Shown here: positions 27,708 through 35,043 of the stretch, piece after piece | Numbering within the stretch: the stretch's first letter is position 1 | How the letters are laid out: each line of letters begins with the position of its first letter | Source of the DNA: Sulfurimonas sp. HSL1-2 | GTDB taxonomy: Bacteria; Campylobacterota; Campylobacteria; Campylobacterales; Sulfurimonadaceae | Length of the DNA: 64,000 nt | Reading direction: 5' to 3' | Assembly (NCBI RefSeq): GCF_039645565.1 | Contig: NZ_CP147914.1 | Coordinates: 1,547,573 to 1,611,572, forward strand | Program-made: the position numbers and the translations under genes | Notes under the pieces: generated by a model | Told to the model about the DNA's origin: nothing | The model's input: the letters and a program-made list of their open reading frames with translations, nothing else | The model's database searches: none

Positions 27708-28046
27708 TTAGGCAGCATATCGCTTTCGTATGTCGGCTTTGAACGCTTTCATCTTGGGCCGGGTGATTTTATCCATCGCGAACTCCCGCAGAGGCGTGAT
27801 TTTTGCAACGATTGCTTCGGTCCGTTCTTCACGCGCAGATGCGATCAGATCCGAAACGTCATCCTCGAAAAGATCGCAGCTTTTTTCAGGCAGTGCATCA
27901 TACAGGGCCATGAAAAGCGCCCGCTGCTCCCCGCCCATCTTGCAGGTATCATCGGAGATCTTCAGGGCGACGGTCACGGCACATCCGGTTTCAAAAGGAT
28001 CCAGTGCCGCGGCGATGTCGCGCAGTTTTTCGGTATTAAAGTTCAT
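27708..28046 (-). CDS. uncharacterised nif-linked protein (112 aa)
   Basis: The start MNFNTEKLRDIAAAL at 28046 was chosen because it lies 19 bases after the preceding gene; the longer frame overlaps it. The product is helical and charged, with three Cys (TGCAV, DTCKMG, KSCDLF), which may bind metal. No family was recognised. It is the last gene of the operon that starts at 31154. Confidence 0.7.
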   Translation of the reverse strand: MNFNTEKLRDIAAALDPFETGCAVTVALKISDDTCKMGGEQRALFMALYDALPEKSCDLFEDDVSDLIASAREERTEAIVAKITPLREFAMDKITRPKMKAFKADIRKRYAA

Positions 28047-28065
28047 AAGGCATCCGGACTTTCCT

Positions 28066-28341
28066 TTAACAGCTTTCGCATCTGTCGATACCGAGGCGCT
28101 CAAGCAGTTCCGTGAAGAACTCGCCGCCGTCACGGTCATAGTCGTCGTGAAACTCGATATAGATGGAAGCGTTGCCGTAGTGGTTTAGAATAGGAGAGAG
28201 ACCGCGCTGATTGGAGACCGACGCAATCGTCTCGAGGATACGCGACTTCAGAGCGGCCGTGCCGTCGAAATCAAGCTGTAATCCCTGGTACCGCTCTTCG
28301 CGCTGATGATAGGCACGGATAGTTGCGGCCGTATCAGCCAT
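28066..28341 (-). CDS. uncharacterised nif-linked protein (91 aa)
   Basis: A 91-residue protein with a helical start and a beta-like middle (GNASIYIEFHDDYDRDGGEFF). It ends with RCESC, a possible metal-binding CxxC tail. The ATG lies 9 bases after the ferredoxin stop on the same strand. No family recognised. Coexpression with nifX and two ferredoxins is implied. Confidence 0.72.
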   Translation of the reverse strand: MADTAATIRAYHQREERYQGLQLDFDGTAALKSRILETIASVSNQRGLSPILNHYGNASIYIEFHDDYDRDGGEFFTELLERLGIDRCESC

Positions 28342-28350
28342 AGAGGGCCT

Positions 28351-28746
28351 TTACCCCGCCTCGTTGAGTTCTTCGGGCTCTTCCTCGACAAGTTTGCCGA
28401 CGCCGCGGTCTTCAACCGGGATATCTTCGCGGAATTTCTTTTTGCGGAACGACGGTGTTTTGAGCTTGCCGTTCTTTTCGCCGAGCTTGTAGATCTCTTC
28501 GTTCAGGAAATGCTCTTCGAACTCCGGGGTGAACGGCATGTCCCACGTGATCGTACCGATGCTCGGGCAGATCGCGGCGCATTGCGGGTCATCATAGATC
28601 CCGACGCACTCGACACACTTTTCAGGCTGGACATAGTAGCGGCTCTCACCGGTAGGGTTGTCCGAATCGTCTACGATAGCGTTGACCGGACAGACTTGCA
28701 GACAGGCGTCGCAGGTGATACATTTGTCATCAATAATTACAGCCAT
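28351..28746 (-). CDS. 2[4Fe-4S] ferredoxin, nif type
   Basis: The 131-residue ferredoxin has two cluster motifs: C9-x2-C12-x2-C15-x3-C19 and C44-x2-C47-x8-C56-x3-C60. The eight-residue spacing in the second motif and the long C-terminal helix extension are typical of the Allochromatium/FdxN class in nif clusters. It probably carries electrons to nitrogenase or to NifB. It follows nifX after 81 bases. A second, related ferredoxin lies on the other side of nifX. Confidence 0.93.
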   Translation of the reverse strand: MAVIIDDKCITCDACLQVCPVNAIVDDSDNPTGESRYYVQPEKCVECVGIYDDPQCAAICPSIGTITWDMPFTPEFEEHFLNEEIYKLGEKNGKLKTPSFRKKKFREDIPVEDRGVGKLVEEEPEELNEAG

Positions 28747-28827
28747 AATTTTTCCTTTTGGGTTTGTTGCGGATTTGATCCTTGTGAAACCTCCGTCATC
28801 CCGGGGGTTTTAGAAGAATCAACTTCC

Positions 28828-29205
28828 TCAGGCGCTGCGCTGGGCACCTTTGTGGAAAGCGCGCAGCAGCCAGATCGGCGGCTGCGTGTTCAGCATCTCG
28901 TGGATCTGGTCGATCGCGCCTTTGAGGTCCTCCCCTTCGGCGACCTTGACGGGGTGGATCCCCGCGGCCTGGACCATCTTCGAAGCCTTCGGTCCGATCT
29001 GGGTGCAGTACATGATGTCTGCTTCCTCGATCGTCCCGATCTTGTAGTTGAGTTTCGCCACTTCCTCTTCAGGCTCATCAGAACTGTCGATGACTTTGAG
29101 CAGCGTCGCGCTCTCTTTATCGATTTCGTAAAGATGGAACGTCTTGGACCAGCCGAAGTGCTGATCGATCTTCTCGCCCGTTGATGAAGCAAATGCAATT
29201 CTCAT
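28828..29205 (-). CDS. nifX: FeMo-cofactor carrier NifX
   Basis: NifX binds NifB-co and VK-cluster during FeMo-co assembly. The 125-residue protein starts MRIAFASSTGEKIDQHFGWSK, the conserved His-containing loop, and has FHLYEID and EEADIMYCTQIGPKASKMVQ of the family. The ATG at 29205 was chosen as the family start; the longer frame reads through two hairpins. It lies between two ferredoxin genes. NifE and NifN, its usual neighbours, are not in this window. Confidence 0.92.
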   Translation of the reverse strand: MRIAFASSTGEKIDQHFGWSKTFHLYEIDKESATLLKVIDSSDEPEEEVAKLNYKIGTIEEADIMYCTQIGPKASKMVQAAGIHPVKVAEGEDLKGAIDQIHEMLNTQPPIWLLRAFHKGAQRSA

Positions 29206-29264
29206 CTGTAAGTCCTTTTTGGAGTTTGTATGCGTACATGCACCCGGGGGCACTTCCTGCACAG

Positions 29265-29285
29265 TACCTTCACCCAGTGAAGGTA
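29265..29285. other. hairpin in the ferredoxin-nifX gap
   Basis: TACCTTCAC-CCA-GTGAAGGTA is a perfect 9-bp stem with a 3-base loop. It lies next to the larger hairpin at 29296-29337 in the 168-base intercistronic space. Confidence 0.65.
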
Positions 29286-29295
29286 GAGCGTTGAA

Positions 29296-29337
29296 GAGCG
29301 TTAGCAGAGGCAAACGGCTTTGCATCTGCCAACGCTC
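29296..29337. other. large hairpin in the ferredoxin-nifX gap
   Basis: A 19-base arm pairs with its complement at 17 of 19 positions around a 4-base loop (CGGC). No clear T-run follows on the minus strand, so it looks like an RNA-stability or processing element within the operon. Confidence 0.65.
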
Positions 29338-29373
29338 CGAAACCGGGAAGGCTGACGCGCCCCCGGGCATTAC

Positions 29374-29766
29374 TTAAAATGAATCGGCGACGTTGGCATG
29401 GGCTTCGCGTGCATCCATACCGATCTCGTCCATGAACTTCTGCTCCTTGACGGAAGGAAGCATCAGCCCTTTTTTCTTGTGTTCGCGGATCTTGTAGGTA
29501 CCGTCCTCGTTTCCTTTGGCGTAGTACTCTTCGAAGTCAACCGTGAACGGCATATCCCATACGATGGAACCCTCTGTCGGGCACGCTTCCGCACAACGCG
29601 GTGTATCCGCATGACCGACACACTCGACACAGGTCTCCGGCTTCACATAGAAGCGCTCGTCGTCATAAGGGTTCTTTTCGTCACCGTTGCTCAGAATTGC
29701 CGCGACCGGACACTCCGGTGCACATGCGTCACAGTTGATGCACTCATCCGTAATCATTACTGCCAT
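29374..29766 (-). CDS. 2[4Fe-4S] ferredoxin, nif type
   Basis: The 130-residue ferredoxin has C9-x2-C12-x2-C15-x3-C19 and C46-x2-C49-x8-C58-x3-C62, the same class as the protein at 28351. It starts MAVMITDECINCDAC, with a GGAG site nearby. A sigma-54 promoter (29800-29815) within the end of the upstream gene gives it a separate transcript. It probably donates electrons to nitrogenase or to cofactor assembly. Confidence 0.93.
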   Translation of the reverse strand: MAVMITDECINCDACAPECPVAAILSNGDEKNPYDDERFYVKPETCVECVGHADTPRCAEACPTEGSIVWDMPFTVDFEEYYAKGNEDGTYKIREHKKKGLMLPSVKEQKFMDEIGMDAREAHANVADSF

Positions 29767-29793
29767 TTGTTTCTCCTGTAAAAAGTATGCTTA

Positions 29794-30243
29794 TCAGTTT
29801 GCAACTTTCGTTCCCGAACGCTTCTTGAAACTCTCCACTGTCATCGGAACCACATCGGGCTCCAGGTGGATATCCACGCCGCGCAGCAGCATCGTTGCCC
29901 TGCAGCCCACTTCCAGACCGAGCTCCCGGCAGGCGTTTTCCGTGATCAGCGACACGACCGTCCCGATATCGCTCTCAAACGTCAGTTCGCAGAGCGAGTC
30001 TTTGCTGCGGATCTTCAGGAGCGTACCCGGAATACGGTTTTCGATGGAGACCTTGCCCGGGCACTCCTTGCTGATACAGACCGAAGCCTCCTGGAAACTG
30101 AAGAGGACCTTTTCACCCACCCCGGCCCAAAGCGGTGTCTTTGTTTTGATAAGACGGACCTGCGTGTCATTGCACTGCAGGGTGATATAGGTGACGATGT
30201 CCGTCTGTTCGATCTCGGTAACGACTGCGGCGATCCTGTTCAT
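29794..30243 (-). CDS. TOBE-domain (molbindin-like) protein
   Basis: The 149-residue protein appears to hold two TOBE/Mop-like units: the second is clearer (NRIPGTLLKIRSKDSLCELTFESD...VVSLITENACRELGLEVGCRATMLLRGVDIHL). Proteins of this type bind molybdate and store or hand on molybdenum. No ModE HTH domain is present. It is 11 bases after the HicB/Sel1/NifU fusion gene. Its role as molybdenum-handling partner of FeMo-co assembly is inferred. Confidence 0.82.
   Translation of the reverse strand: MNRIAAVVTEIEQTDIVTYITLQCNDTQVRLIKTKTPLWAGVGEKVLFSFQEASVCISKECPGKVSIENRIPGTLLKIRSKDSLCELTFESDIGTVVSLITENACRELGLEVGCRATMLLRGVDIHLEPDVVPMTVESFKKRSGTKVAN
29800..29815 (-). promoter_or_regulatory. internal sigma-54 promoter of the ferredoxin-nifX genes
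   Basis: The minus strand reads GGGAAC-N5-TTGCA with exact spacing, lying within the last 8 codons of the TOBE gene. Predicted start near 29789, 23 bases before the ferredoxin ATG. Confidence 0.7.
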
Positions 30244-30254
30244 CCTCTTCCCCC

Positions 30255-31154
30255 TTACATCAGGTAAAGGACGACATTTTTGTCGATCAGCTCCTCGAAA
30301 GCGTCGAGCAGCATGTCCGCTGTCGACGTTGAACCGAGGTGACAGCCCGAACAGGCACCAAGGTAGTTCAACCAGATCTGCGGGGTCTCGCCCGGAACGT
30401 AATTGAGCAGCTCGATCCCGCCGCTGTCGGCTTCGAGGGTCGGGCGGATCTTCTGGTCGATCACCTGCATCACCAGCGTGATCTGCTTTTCCACCGGCAG
30501 GCTGCGGAACGGTTCGTTACGCAGGGTTGCCAGCTCTTTGTTGCTGACATAGGTGACGACCTCCTGTGCCCGTACATTGTTATTGTGCGCAGCGGTGATC
30601 AGGTAGCGCATCGCTTCGGCCTTCTGCCCCGCTTCTTTGAGGAGCATGCCCGCTTTGAACTGGGCGTCGACATGGCCGATATCGGCGGCCGCTCTGTAGT
30701 ACTGCAGCGCCCCTTTGGCATCGGGCATACCGTCGATCCCTTTCTCATGGATCTGCGCCAGGCTCATCATCGCATGCATATTGCCGCGCTCCGCCGCCTT
30801 GGCAAACCACGATTTTGCCGCTTCGATATCGCGGCCGCACCCTTTGCCCTGCATCGCCATGACCCCCAGGTTCACCATGGCGTTGGCATCCGCATTTGCC
30901 GCCGAATCGACAAAGAGGTCATAGGCCTCTTTATACTGTTTGGCCTCGTAGGCGCTGACGCCCGCTTCGAATGTAGTCATTTTCTGCTCCTCCTGATTTT
31001 GAAAATAGGCTTCGAGCCGTTCATATGCATCTTCTTCGGCCTCCTCAAAGGAGTCGCCGATCCCTTTGATCTCCGGAAAATCGACGAACTGGGCGACGCA
31101 GCCGTCCCCCTCCTCGTTGGAAAAACCGAAATAATCGAGTGCATACTTTTTCAT
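30255..31154 (-). CDS. HicB-like / Sel1-repeat / NifU-C-terminal fusion protein
   Basis: The 299-residue protein has three parts. Residues 1-55 match the HicB-like partial RNase-H fold (CVAQFVDFPEIKGIGDSFEEAEEDA). Residues about 60-215 are Sel1-like repeats (AMVNLGVMAMQGKG, AKSWFAKAAERGN). Residues about 220-299 are the NifU/Nfu C-terminal domain with CxxC (GACSGCHLGSTS). NifU domains carry Fe-S clusters. The start at 31154 is only 1 base from the predicted sigma-54 transcription start, so translation may be leaderless. An in-frame ATG at 30980 with AGGAGG upstream could make a shorter Sel1-NifU form. Confidence 0.85.
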   Translation of the reverse strand: MKKYALDYFGFSNEEGDGCVAQFVDFPEIKGIGDSFEEAEEDAYERLEAYFQNQEEQKMTTFEAGVSAYEAKQYKEAYDLFVDSAANADANAMVNLGVMAMQGKGCGRDIEAAKSWFAKAAERGNMHAMMSLAQIHEKGIDGMPDAKGALQYYRAAADIGHVDAQFKAGMLLKEAGQKAEAMRYLITAAHNNNVRAQEVVTYVSNKELATLRNEPFRSLPVEKQITLVMQVIDQKIRPTLEADSGGIELLNYVPGETPQIWLNYLGACSGCHLGSTSTADMLLDAFEELIDKNVVLYLM

Positions 31155-31165
31155 ACCCGGCCTTA

Positions 31166-31181
31166 TGCAAAGAACGTTCCA
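31166..31181 (-). promoter_or_regulatory. sigma-54 promoter of the NifU-fusion operon
   Basis: The minus strand reads TGGAAC-N5-TTGCA, a near-perfect match. Predicted start near 31155. It faces away from the plus-strand promoter at 31188, the two -24 hexamers being separated by 6 bases. Confidence 0.8.
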
Positions 31182-31187
31182 GAACCG

Positions 31188-31203
31188 TGGAACACTTTTT
31201 GCA
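31188..31203 (+). promoter_or_regulatory. sigma-54 promoter of the NifX-like/131 aa operon
   Basis: TGGAAC-N5-TTGCA, near-perfect. Predicted start near 31214, 21 bases before the ATG at 31235, which has AAGGAGG four bases upstream. Confidence 0.82.
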
Positions 31204-31234
31204 AAGATAAGCAAAATTCATCTAAGGAGGCGAC

Positions 31235-31630
31235 ATGATCGCTATACCGGTGGACAAGGCGTCTATGGATGTCAAGTCATCGAAACTCTTCGGAAACGTC
31301 CAGGCGTTCGCCCTTTACAGTAATGATGAAAAGGCGTTCCACTTCGTTCCGAACAACGGCAAGGGGGACGGTGTCAAAACCGCCAAACTGCTTGCCGATC
31401 TCTCCGTGACGTCCGTCGTCTACTCTTTCATGGGTGACGGCCCCTACGGCATCCTGGAAGAGGAAGGCATCGGTGTTTACTACCTCGGGAAGGAGCCTCT
31501 GGCGCTTTCCACTATTATCGAGGGGATGGAAACGGAAAATTTCGTCAAAGTGATTTCGGCGAACGCGCAGACCTACCTCGATCCGGGCACGGCATCGGGA
31601 GAGTGCGGATGTGGATGCAGCCATGACTGA
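31235..31630 (+). CDS. NifX-like cofactor-binding protein with Cys-rich tail
   Basis: The 131-residue protein fits the NifX/MTH1175 dinitrogenase-cofactor domain (MIAIPVDKASMDVKSSKLFGNVQAFALYSNDE, then LLADLSVTSVVYSFMGDGPYG). The C-terminal GECGCGCSHD tail adds four Cys and a His, a likely metal-binding site not found in normal NifX. It has its own sigma-54 promoter and leads a plus-strand operon of four. It is the third free NifX-like protein here, beside the NifB domain. Confidence 0.85.
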   Translation: MIAIPVDKASMDVKSSKLFGNVQAFALYSNDEKAFHFVPNNGKGDGVKTAKLLADLSVTSVVYSFMGDGPYGILEEEGIGVYYLGKEPLALSTIIEGMETENFVKVISANAQTYLDPGTASGECGCGCSHD

Positions 31631-31868
31631 GATTATCACCAAAGAAATGCATGAGATCCGCGGCCTGATCGCGCAGACCGTCGCCAAGCGCAATGCGCTC
31701 AAGGCGGAGATGCAGGAGTGGTACGACCGCTTCCCCAACGAACGCTTCGGCAAGTTCAAGGACCTGATCGCCGTTGACGGCGTGCTCTCGCAGCTTGATA
31801 CGCACTACAAACAGCTCTGGGACTTCCACAACGCCCGCACGGAAACCGTGCAGAAAAAGGCAATGTAA
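31623..31868 (+). CDS. small helical nif-linked protein (81-85 aa)
   Basis: The frame overlaps the previous stop (ATGACTGA at 31623), a translational coupling; another in-frame ATG lies at 31611. The product is almost wholly helical (MTEIITKEMHEIRGLIAQTVAKRNALKAEMQEWYDRFPNERFGKFKDL is the pattern, with a Trp/Tyr centre) and has no Cys. No family recognised. Second gene of the operon from 31235. Confidence 0.75.
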   Translation: MTEIITKEMHEIRGLIAQTVAKRNALKAEMQEWYDRFPNERFGKFKDLIAVDGVLSQLDTHYKQLWDFHNARTETVQKKAM

Positions 31869-31871
31869 GGG

Positions 31872-32516
31872 ATGCCGGAGTACAGCAAGGCCAGTAAGGC
31901 CCGCGTGCCTGATGAGACCTCTGAGTACAGTGAAAAAGGGCGGCTGACAGCCGCCGGTGCGCAGATCGACCGCTACCGGATCATCCTGGACAAGGACAAT
32001 TTCCAGCCCGAAGAACCCCACTGGCGGCGTATCAGCAAGAATACCGTCAGTCTTTTCCAGGTCCTGATCGACCAGGACCTCAAAGAGCTTGTCATGGTGC
32101 TGGAACACTACCCCCGCTACATCGAGTGGGTCTGTGAACATTTCCGCTACGCCTACAGTTACAGCGAGAACGAAGCGAGTATCGACGCCGCTTCCCGGCT
32201 GCTGGAGCTTGGGGAGCCCTTTTTCACGAAGCAGTTTGTCCGCAACCTCGTCCGCAAGCTCCCGCGCCTCGATGCCATGGAGCTCGAAGCGCTCAAAACG
32301 TTTGCCGAAGCACTTGCGGCGCACCACGGGCAGTGGCACCCCATCATTACGAACCACTACTGCGACGCTATCGGAGAGAGCGTCGAATCCCGGAAACTGC
32401 ATCCGCTGCAGCGCCTCGCCATCACCGGCAAGATCGCAAACATTGCACGGATCGAAACCTTCGAGTACGACGCCGAAGACCGCGACGCCGTCCTCGATAT
32501 CCCCTACATGAATTGA
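31872..32516 (+). CDS. uncharacterised nif-linked protein (214 aa)
   Basis: A 214-residue protein. A basic/polar start (MPEYSKASKARVPDETSEYS) precedes a helical core with many Tyr, Trp and His (EHFRYAYSYSENEAS, EALAAHHGQWHPI). Two Cys are present (WVCEHF, HYCDAI). It may be an alpha-helical scaffold protein. It lies 3 bases after the preceding gene. No family recognised; membership of a sigma-54 operon is the only functional clue. Confidence 0.78.
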   Translation: MPEYSKASKARVPDETSEYSEKGRLTAAGAQIDRYRIILDKDNFQPEEPHWRRISKNTVSLFQVLIDQDLKELVMVLEHYPRYIEWVCEHFRYAYSYSENEASIDAASRLLELGEPFFTKQFVRNLVRKLPRLDAMELEALKTFAEALAAHHGQWHPIITNHYCDAIGESVESRKLHPLQRLAITGKIANIARIETFEYDAEDRDAVLDIPYMN

Positions 32517-32536
32517 ATTGAACAGAAAGGTTACCT

Positions 32537-33040
32537 ATGGATAAAGAAACCCTCAAAGAAGAACTTCTCAAACACGCGCGCAACGCTTTTGAAACCGCTT
32601 CGACCCTGCACGAGAACGAACGTATCGAAGTCTACCTGCACGACGGTGTCGCCAAGACCTCGGATGTCCTTGATGACAGCGACGAGATCCTCTACGGCGA
32701 CAACCGGGTGCTGTGCTACCAGATCCAGGGGTACGACTACCTCGAAGGCGAGATCAAAACCTGGATCGACTATGCCCGGGTCATCCAGGAACCCACCGAT
32801 GAGATGCCGCTGCCCGAACCCACCGACATCGAAAAATCGATCCGCGAACTTATCGACACGCTGGCGAAATCCAAAGGGGTGAGCCGCGACGACATCAGCT
32901 CCTTCGAAGTCTTCGCCAACCTGCCGATGGACCTGCTGGGCTCTATCGAACAGCAGATCATCGAGTACTGGTGGAGCGCGGAAGAGGAAGAGAACGGCAA
33001 GAAACTCGCCCTGGCTCAGATCGAAGAGGCATTGGCCTAA
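32537..33040 (+). CDS. uncharacterised nif-linked protein (167 aa)
   Basis: A 167-residue acidic protein with a beta-like middle (RIEVYLHDGVAKTSDVLDDSD, VLCYQIQGYDYLEGEIKTW) and a helical C-terminal half (RDDISSFEVFANLPMDLLGSIEQQIIEYWWS). One Cys. No membrane span. The AAAGG site precedes the ATG. It is the last gene of the operon that starts at 31235 and is followed by two hairpins. Family not recognised. Confidence 0.78.
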   Translation: MDKETLKEELLKHARNAFETASTLHENERIEVYLHDGVAKTSDVLDDSDEILYGDNRVLCYQIQGYDYLEGEIKTWIDYARVIQEPTDEMPLPEPTDIEKSIRELIDTLAKSKGVSRDDISSFEVFANLPMDLLGSIEQQIIEYWWSAEEEENGKKLALAQIEEALA

Positions 33041-33053
33041 CTCGTGCTTTACG

Positions 33054-33115
33054 CCATCCGGACACAGTCCGGACGGCCCAACCACATCTTCTTTCACTAC
33101 TTGCTTCAGTGAAAG
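33054..33115. terminator. two hairpins at the convergent end of the nif island
   Basis: CCATCCGGAC-ACA-GTCCGGACGG (33054-33076, one mismatch) and CTTTCACT-N9-AGTGAAAG (33091-33115, perfect) lie between the plus-strand nif operon and the convergent aminopeptidase gene. They probably end transcription from both sides. Confidence 0.6.
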
Positions 33116-33145
33116 TGTCCCCACCCTTTCTTTGGCATTGACGCT

Positions 33146-34405
33146 TTAAAGCGCCAGCAGCATCTCGTAGAGCTCGAAAGCATCCTTCGTGCCCGCCAGT
33201 TCGCGGATGGAGTGCATGGCGAAAGTAGGCAGCCCGACGTCGAGGGTCTCTATGCCCAGCCGCGTCGCGGTGATGGGGCCTATGGTGGAGCCGCAACCCA
33301 TGTCGCTGCGGGTGACGAACTCCTGCAGCGGGTGTCCGGCACGTTCCGAGGCGAGCACGAACCGCGAGACGGTGCGGGAGTTCGACGCATAGCGCTGGTT
33401 GGCGTTGAGTTTCAGCACCAGCCCCTTATTGATATAGGGGGCGTGCTCCGGGTCGTGCTTGTGGGCGTAGTTGGGGTGCTGCGCATGGGCATTGTCACAC
33501 GAGACCATCAGCGAGCGCTGGCAGAGCTGCACGAAGGCTTCGTAGCTCCCCGTCATGCGCTGCAGCGTATTTTCCAGGAAAGGCCCTGCCGCCCCGCTGG
33601 TGCTCTCGCTGCCGACCTCTTCGTGGTCGGAGAGGATCATCAGGTAGGGACGGTCATTTCCGACGCTGCAGATGGCGAGCAGTGCCACATAGCAGCTCAA
33701 CAGGTTATCCAGGCGTGCCGAAGCGATAAACTCTTTTGCCACACCGACGTAGGAGGCCTTCTGCGTATCGTATAGGCTCAGCTCGTGCGACAGCAGCCGC
33801 TCGAAGTCGCTCACGCCGGAAGCTTCCAGCTGCGTCGCCACCCACGCTTCGAAGTCGAAACTTTCATCACAGCCGATGAGCGCGGGCAGGTCCGTCTGGG
33901 GATTGACCGAACGGCTCTGGTTCGCCTCGCGGTCGAGGTGGATCGCCAGCGAGGGGATCACCGCCACCGCGCCGCCCGTGTCGATGTTCGTCTCTTTGAG
34001 CTCCCCTGTTTTCGTCCGGTAGGCGACCCGCCCGGCAATGCCGAGGTCGCGGTCAAACCAGGGGTTCATCAGCAGCCCGCCGTAGGGCTCCACGCCCAGG
34101 CGAACGGTGCCGCTGCCTTTGAGGACCGGGGAAGGTTTCAGTTTGAGGTTGGGAGAATCGGTGTGCGCACCGAACATGACATAGTCGCTCCCGCCCGTAT
34201 AGGTGAAAGCGATCACCGAGGAGGCGTTGCGCGTCGTGTAGTAGCGTTTGCCCGCTTCCAGCGACCATTCGCTGCGCTCGTCCAGGTAGATGAACCCGGC
34301 GTTCTCAAGCATTCCCGTCACATTGGCAACGGCATGAAACGGCGTCGGCGACGCGTCCAGAAAGCCCAAAAGTCCGTCGTTGAAATCTTCTCTTGTCATT
34401 GTCAT
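33146..34405 (-). CDS. M18-family aminopeptidase
   Basis: The protein (about 419 residues) is a metallo-aminopeptidase of the M18 family. Metal and active-site motifs are visible: FGAHTDSPNLKLKP, GCDESFDFEAW, ILSDHEEVGSEST, SCDNAHAQHPNY. The start is not sure: several in-frame ATG codons lie between 34441 and 34399, and 34405 is used here. It cleaves N-terminal acidic residues in the family; here it is a general peptidase in the cytoplasm. Confidence 0.93.
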   Translation of the reverse strand: MTMTREDFNDGLLGFLDASPTPFHAVANVTGMLENAGFIYLDERSEWSLEAGKRYYTTRNASSVIAFTYTGGSDYVMFGAHTDSPNLKLKPSPVLKGSGTVRLGVEPYGGLLMNPWFDRDLGIAGRVAYRTKTGELKETNIDTGGAVAVIPSLAIHLDREANQSRSVNPQTDLPALIGCDESFDFEAWVATQLEASGVSDFERLLSHELSLYDTQKASYVGVAKEFIASARLDNLLSCYVALLAICSVGNDRPYLMILSDHEEVGSESTSGAAGPFLENTLQRMTGSYEAFVQLCQRSLMVSCDNAHAQHPNYAHKHDPEHAPYINKGLVLKLNANQRYASNSRTVSRFVLASERAGHPLQEFVTRSDMGCGSTIGPITATRLGIETLDVGLPTFAMHSIRELAGTKDAFELYEMLLAL

Positions 34406-34483
34406 CCCATTCATTATAGTGGTGCTGTTTCTTGGGCCCATTATAACGTCTGGGACGCCGACGGGAACTTAGATCACCCGTTT

Positions 34484-34927
34484 TTACAGTGTCATCTGGA
34501 TCAGGCTCTCGGCCCACATGCTGAGCTGGTCTTTGGAGAGCTTGCTCGTGAAACGGTTCATCTCCATCCCACGGCTGAAGGCGATGGTGGTCGGCAGTTC
34601 GTTGACGCCGTACTGCAGTGCCAGCGGGGCGTCATTAAGAGTATTGACCTTCAAAAATCGCACTTCGAGGGCGCACGAAGCCGCCGCTTTTTCGAAATCC
34701 GGCGCCATCTCCATGCAGGGACCGCAGTCGGGGGAGTAGAAATCGACGATGACGGGAATATCGTTTTCGGCAAGGTGGAGCTTGAACGTCTCCGCATCAC
34801 AGGTGACGGGGGTCGTATCGGTCAGGGGTTCGCCGCAGCTGCTGCAGAGCACCTCTTTTTTTTCGACTTCGTTGACAACGTTATTGACGGCTTTGCAGTG
34901 GGGGCATACGATCTTGAGAGTGTCCAT
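34484..34927 (-). CDS. trxC: thioredoxin-2 like protein
   Basis: The 147-residue protein has an N-terminal zinc-ribbon (CPHCKAV and CSSCGE) and a thioredoxin domain with active site DCGPC (SPDCGPCMEM). The start MDTLKIVCPHC at 34927 puts the zinc motif in the usual place of TrxC. It reduces protein disulfides and is often induced by oxidative stress. The Trp before the active-site Cys is replaced by Asp, which is unusual. Single gene, divergent from the dehydrogenase at 35044. Confidence 0.93.
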   Translation of the reverse strand: MDTLKIVCPHCKAVNNVVNEVEKKEVLCSSCGEPLTDTTPVTCDAETFKLHLAENDIPVIVDFYSPDCGPCMEMAPDFEKAAASCALEVRFLKVNTLNDAPLALQYGVNELPTTIAFSRGMEMNRFTSKLSKDQLSMWAESLIQMTL

Positions 34928-35043
34928 TTTTCGGCTCCGGGAGTGTAGTTGCCGGAGGGCATGCAAAATCCGTACCCGTCGGCCGTTTACCCATTCCCCC
35001 GGCGCTTTGGCATAATAACGGCAAAGCAATACAAGGAGTCACC

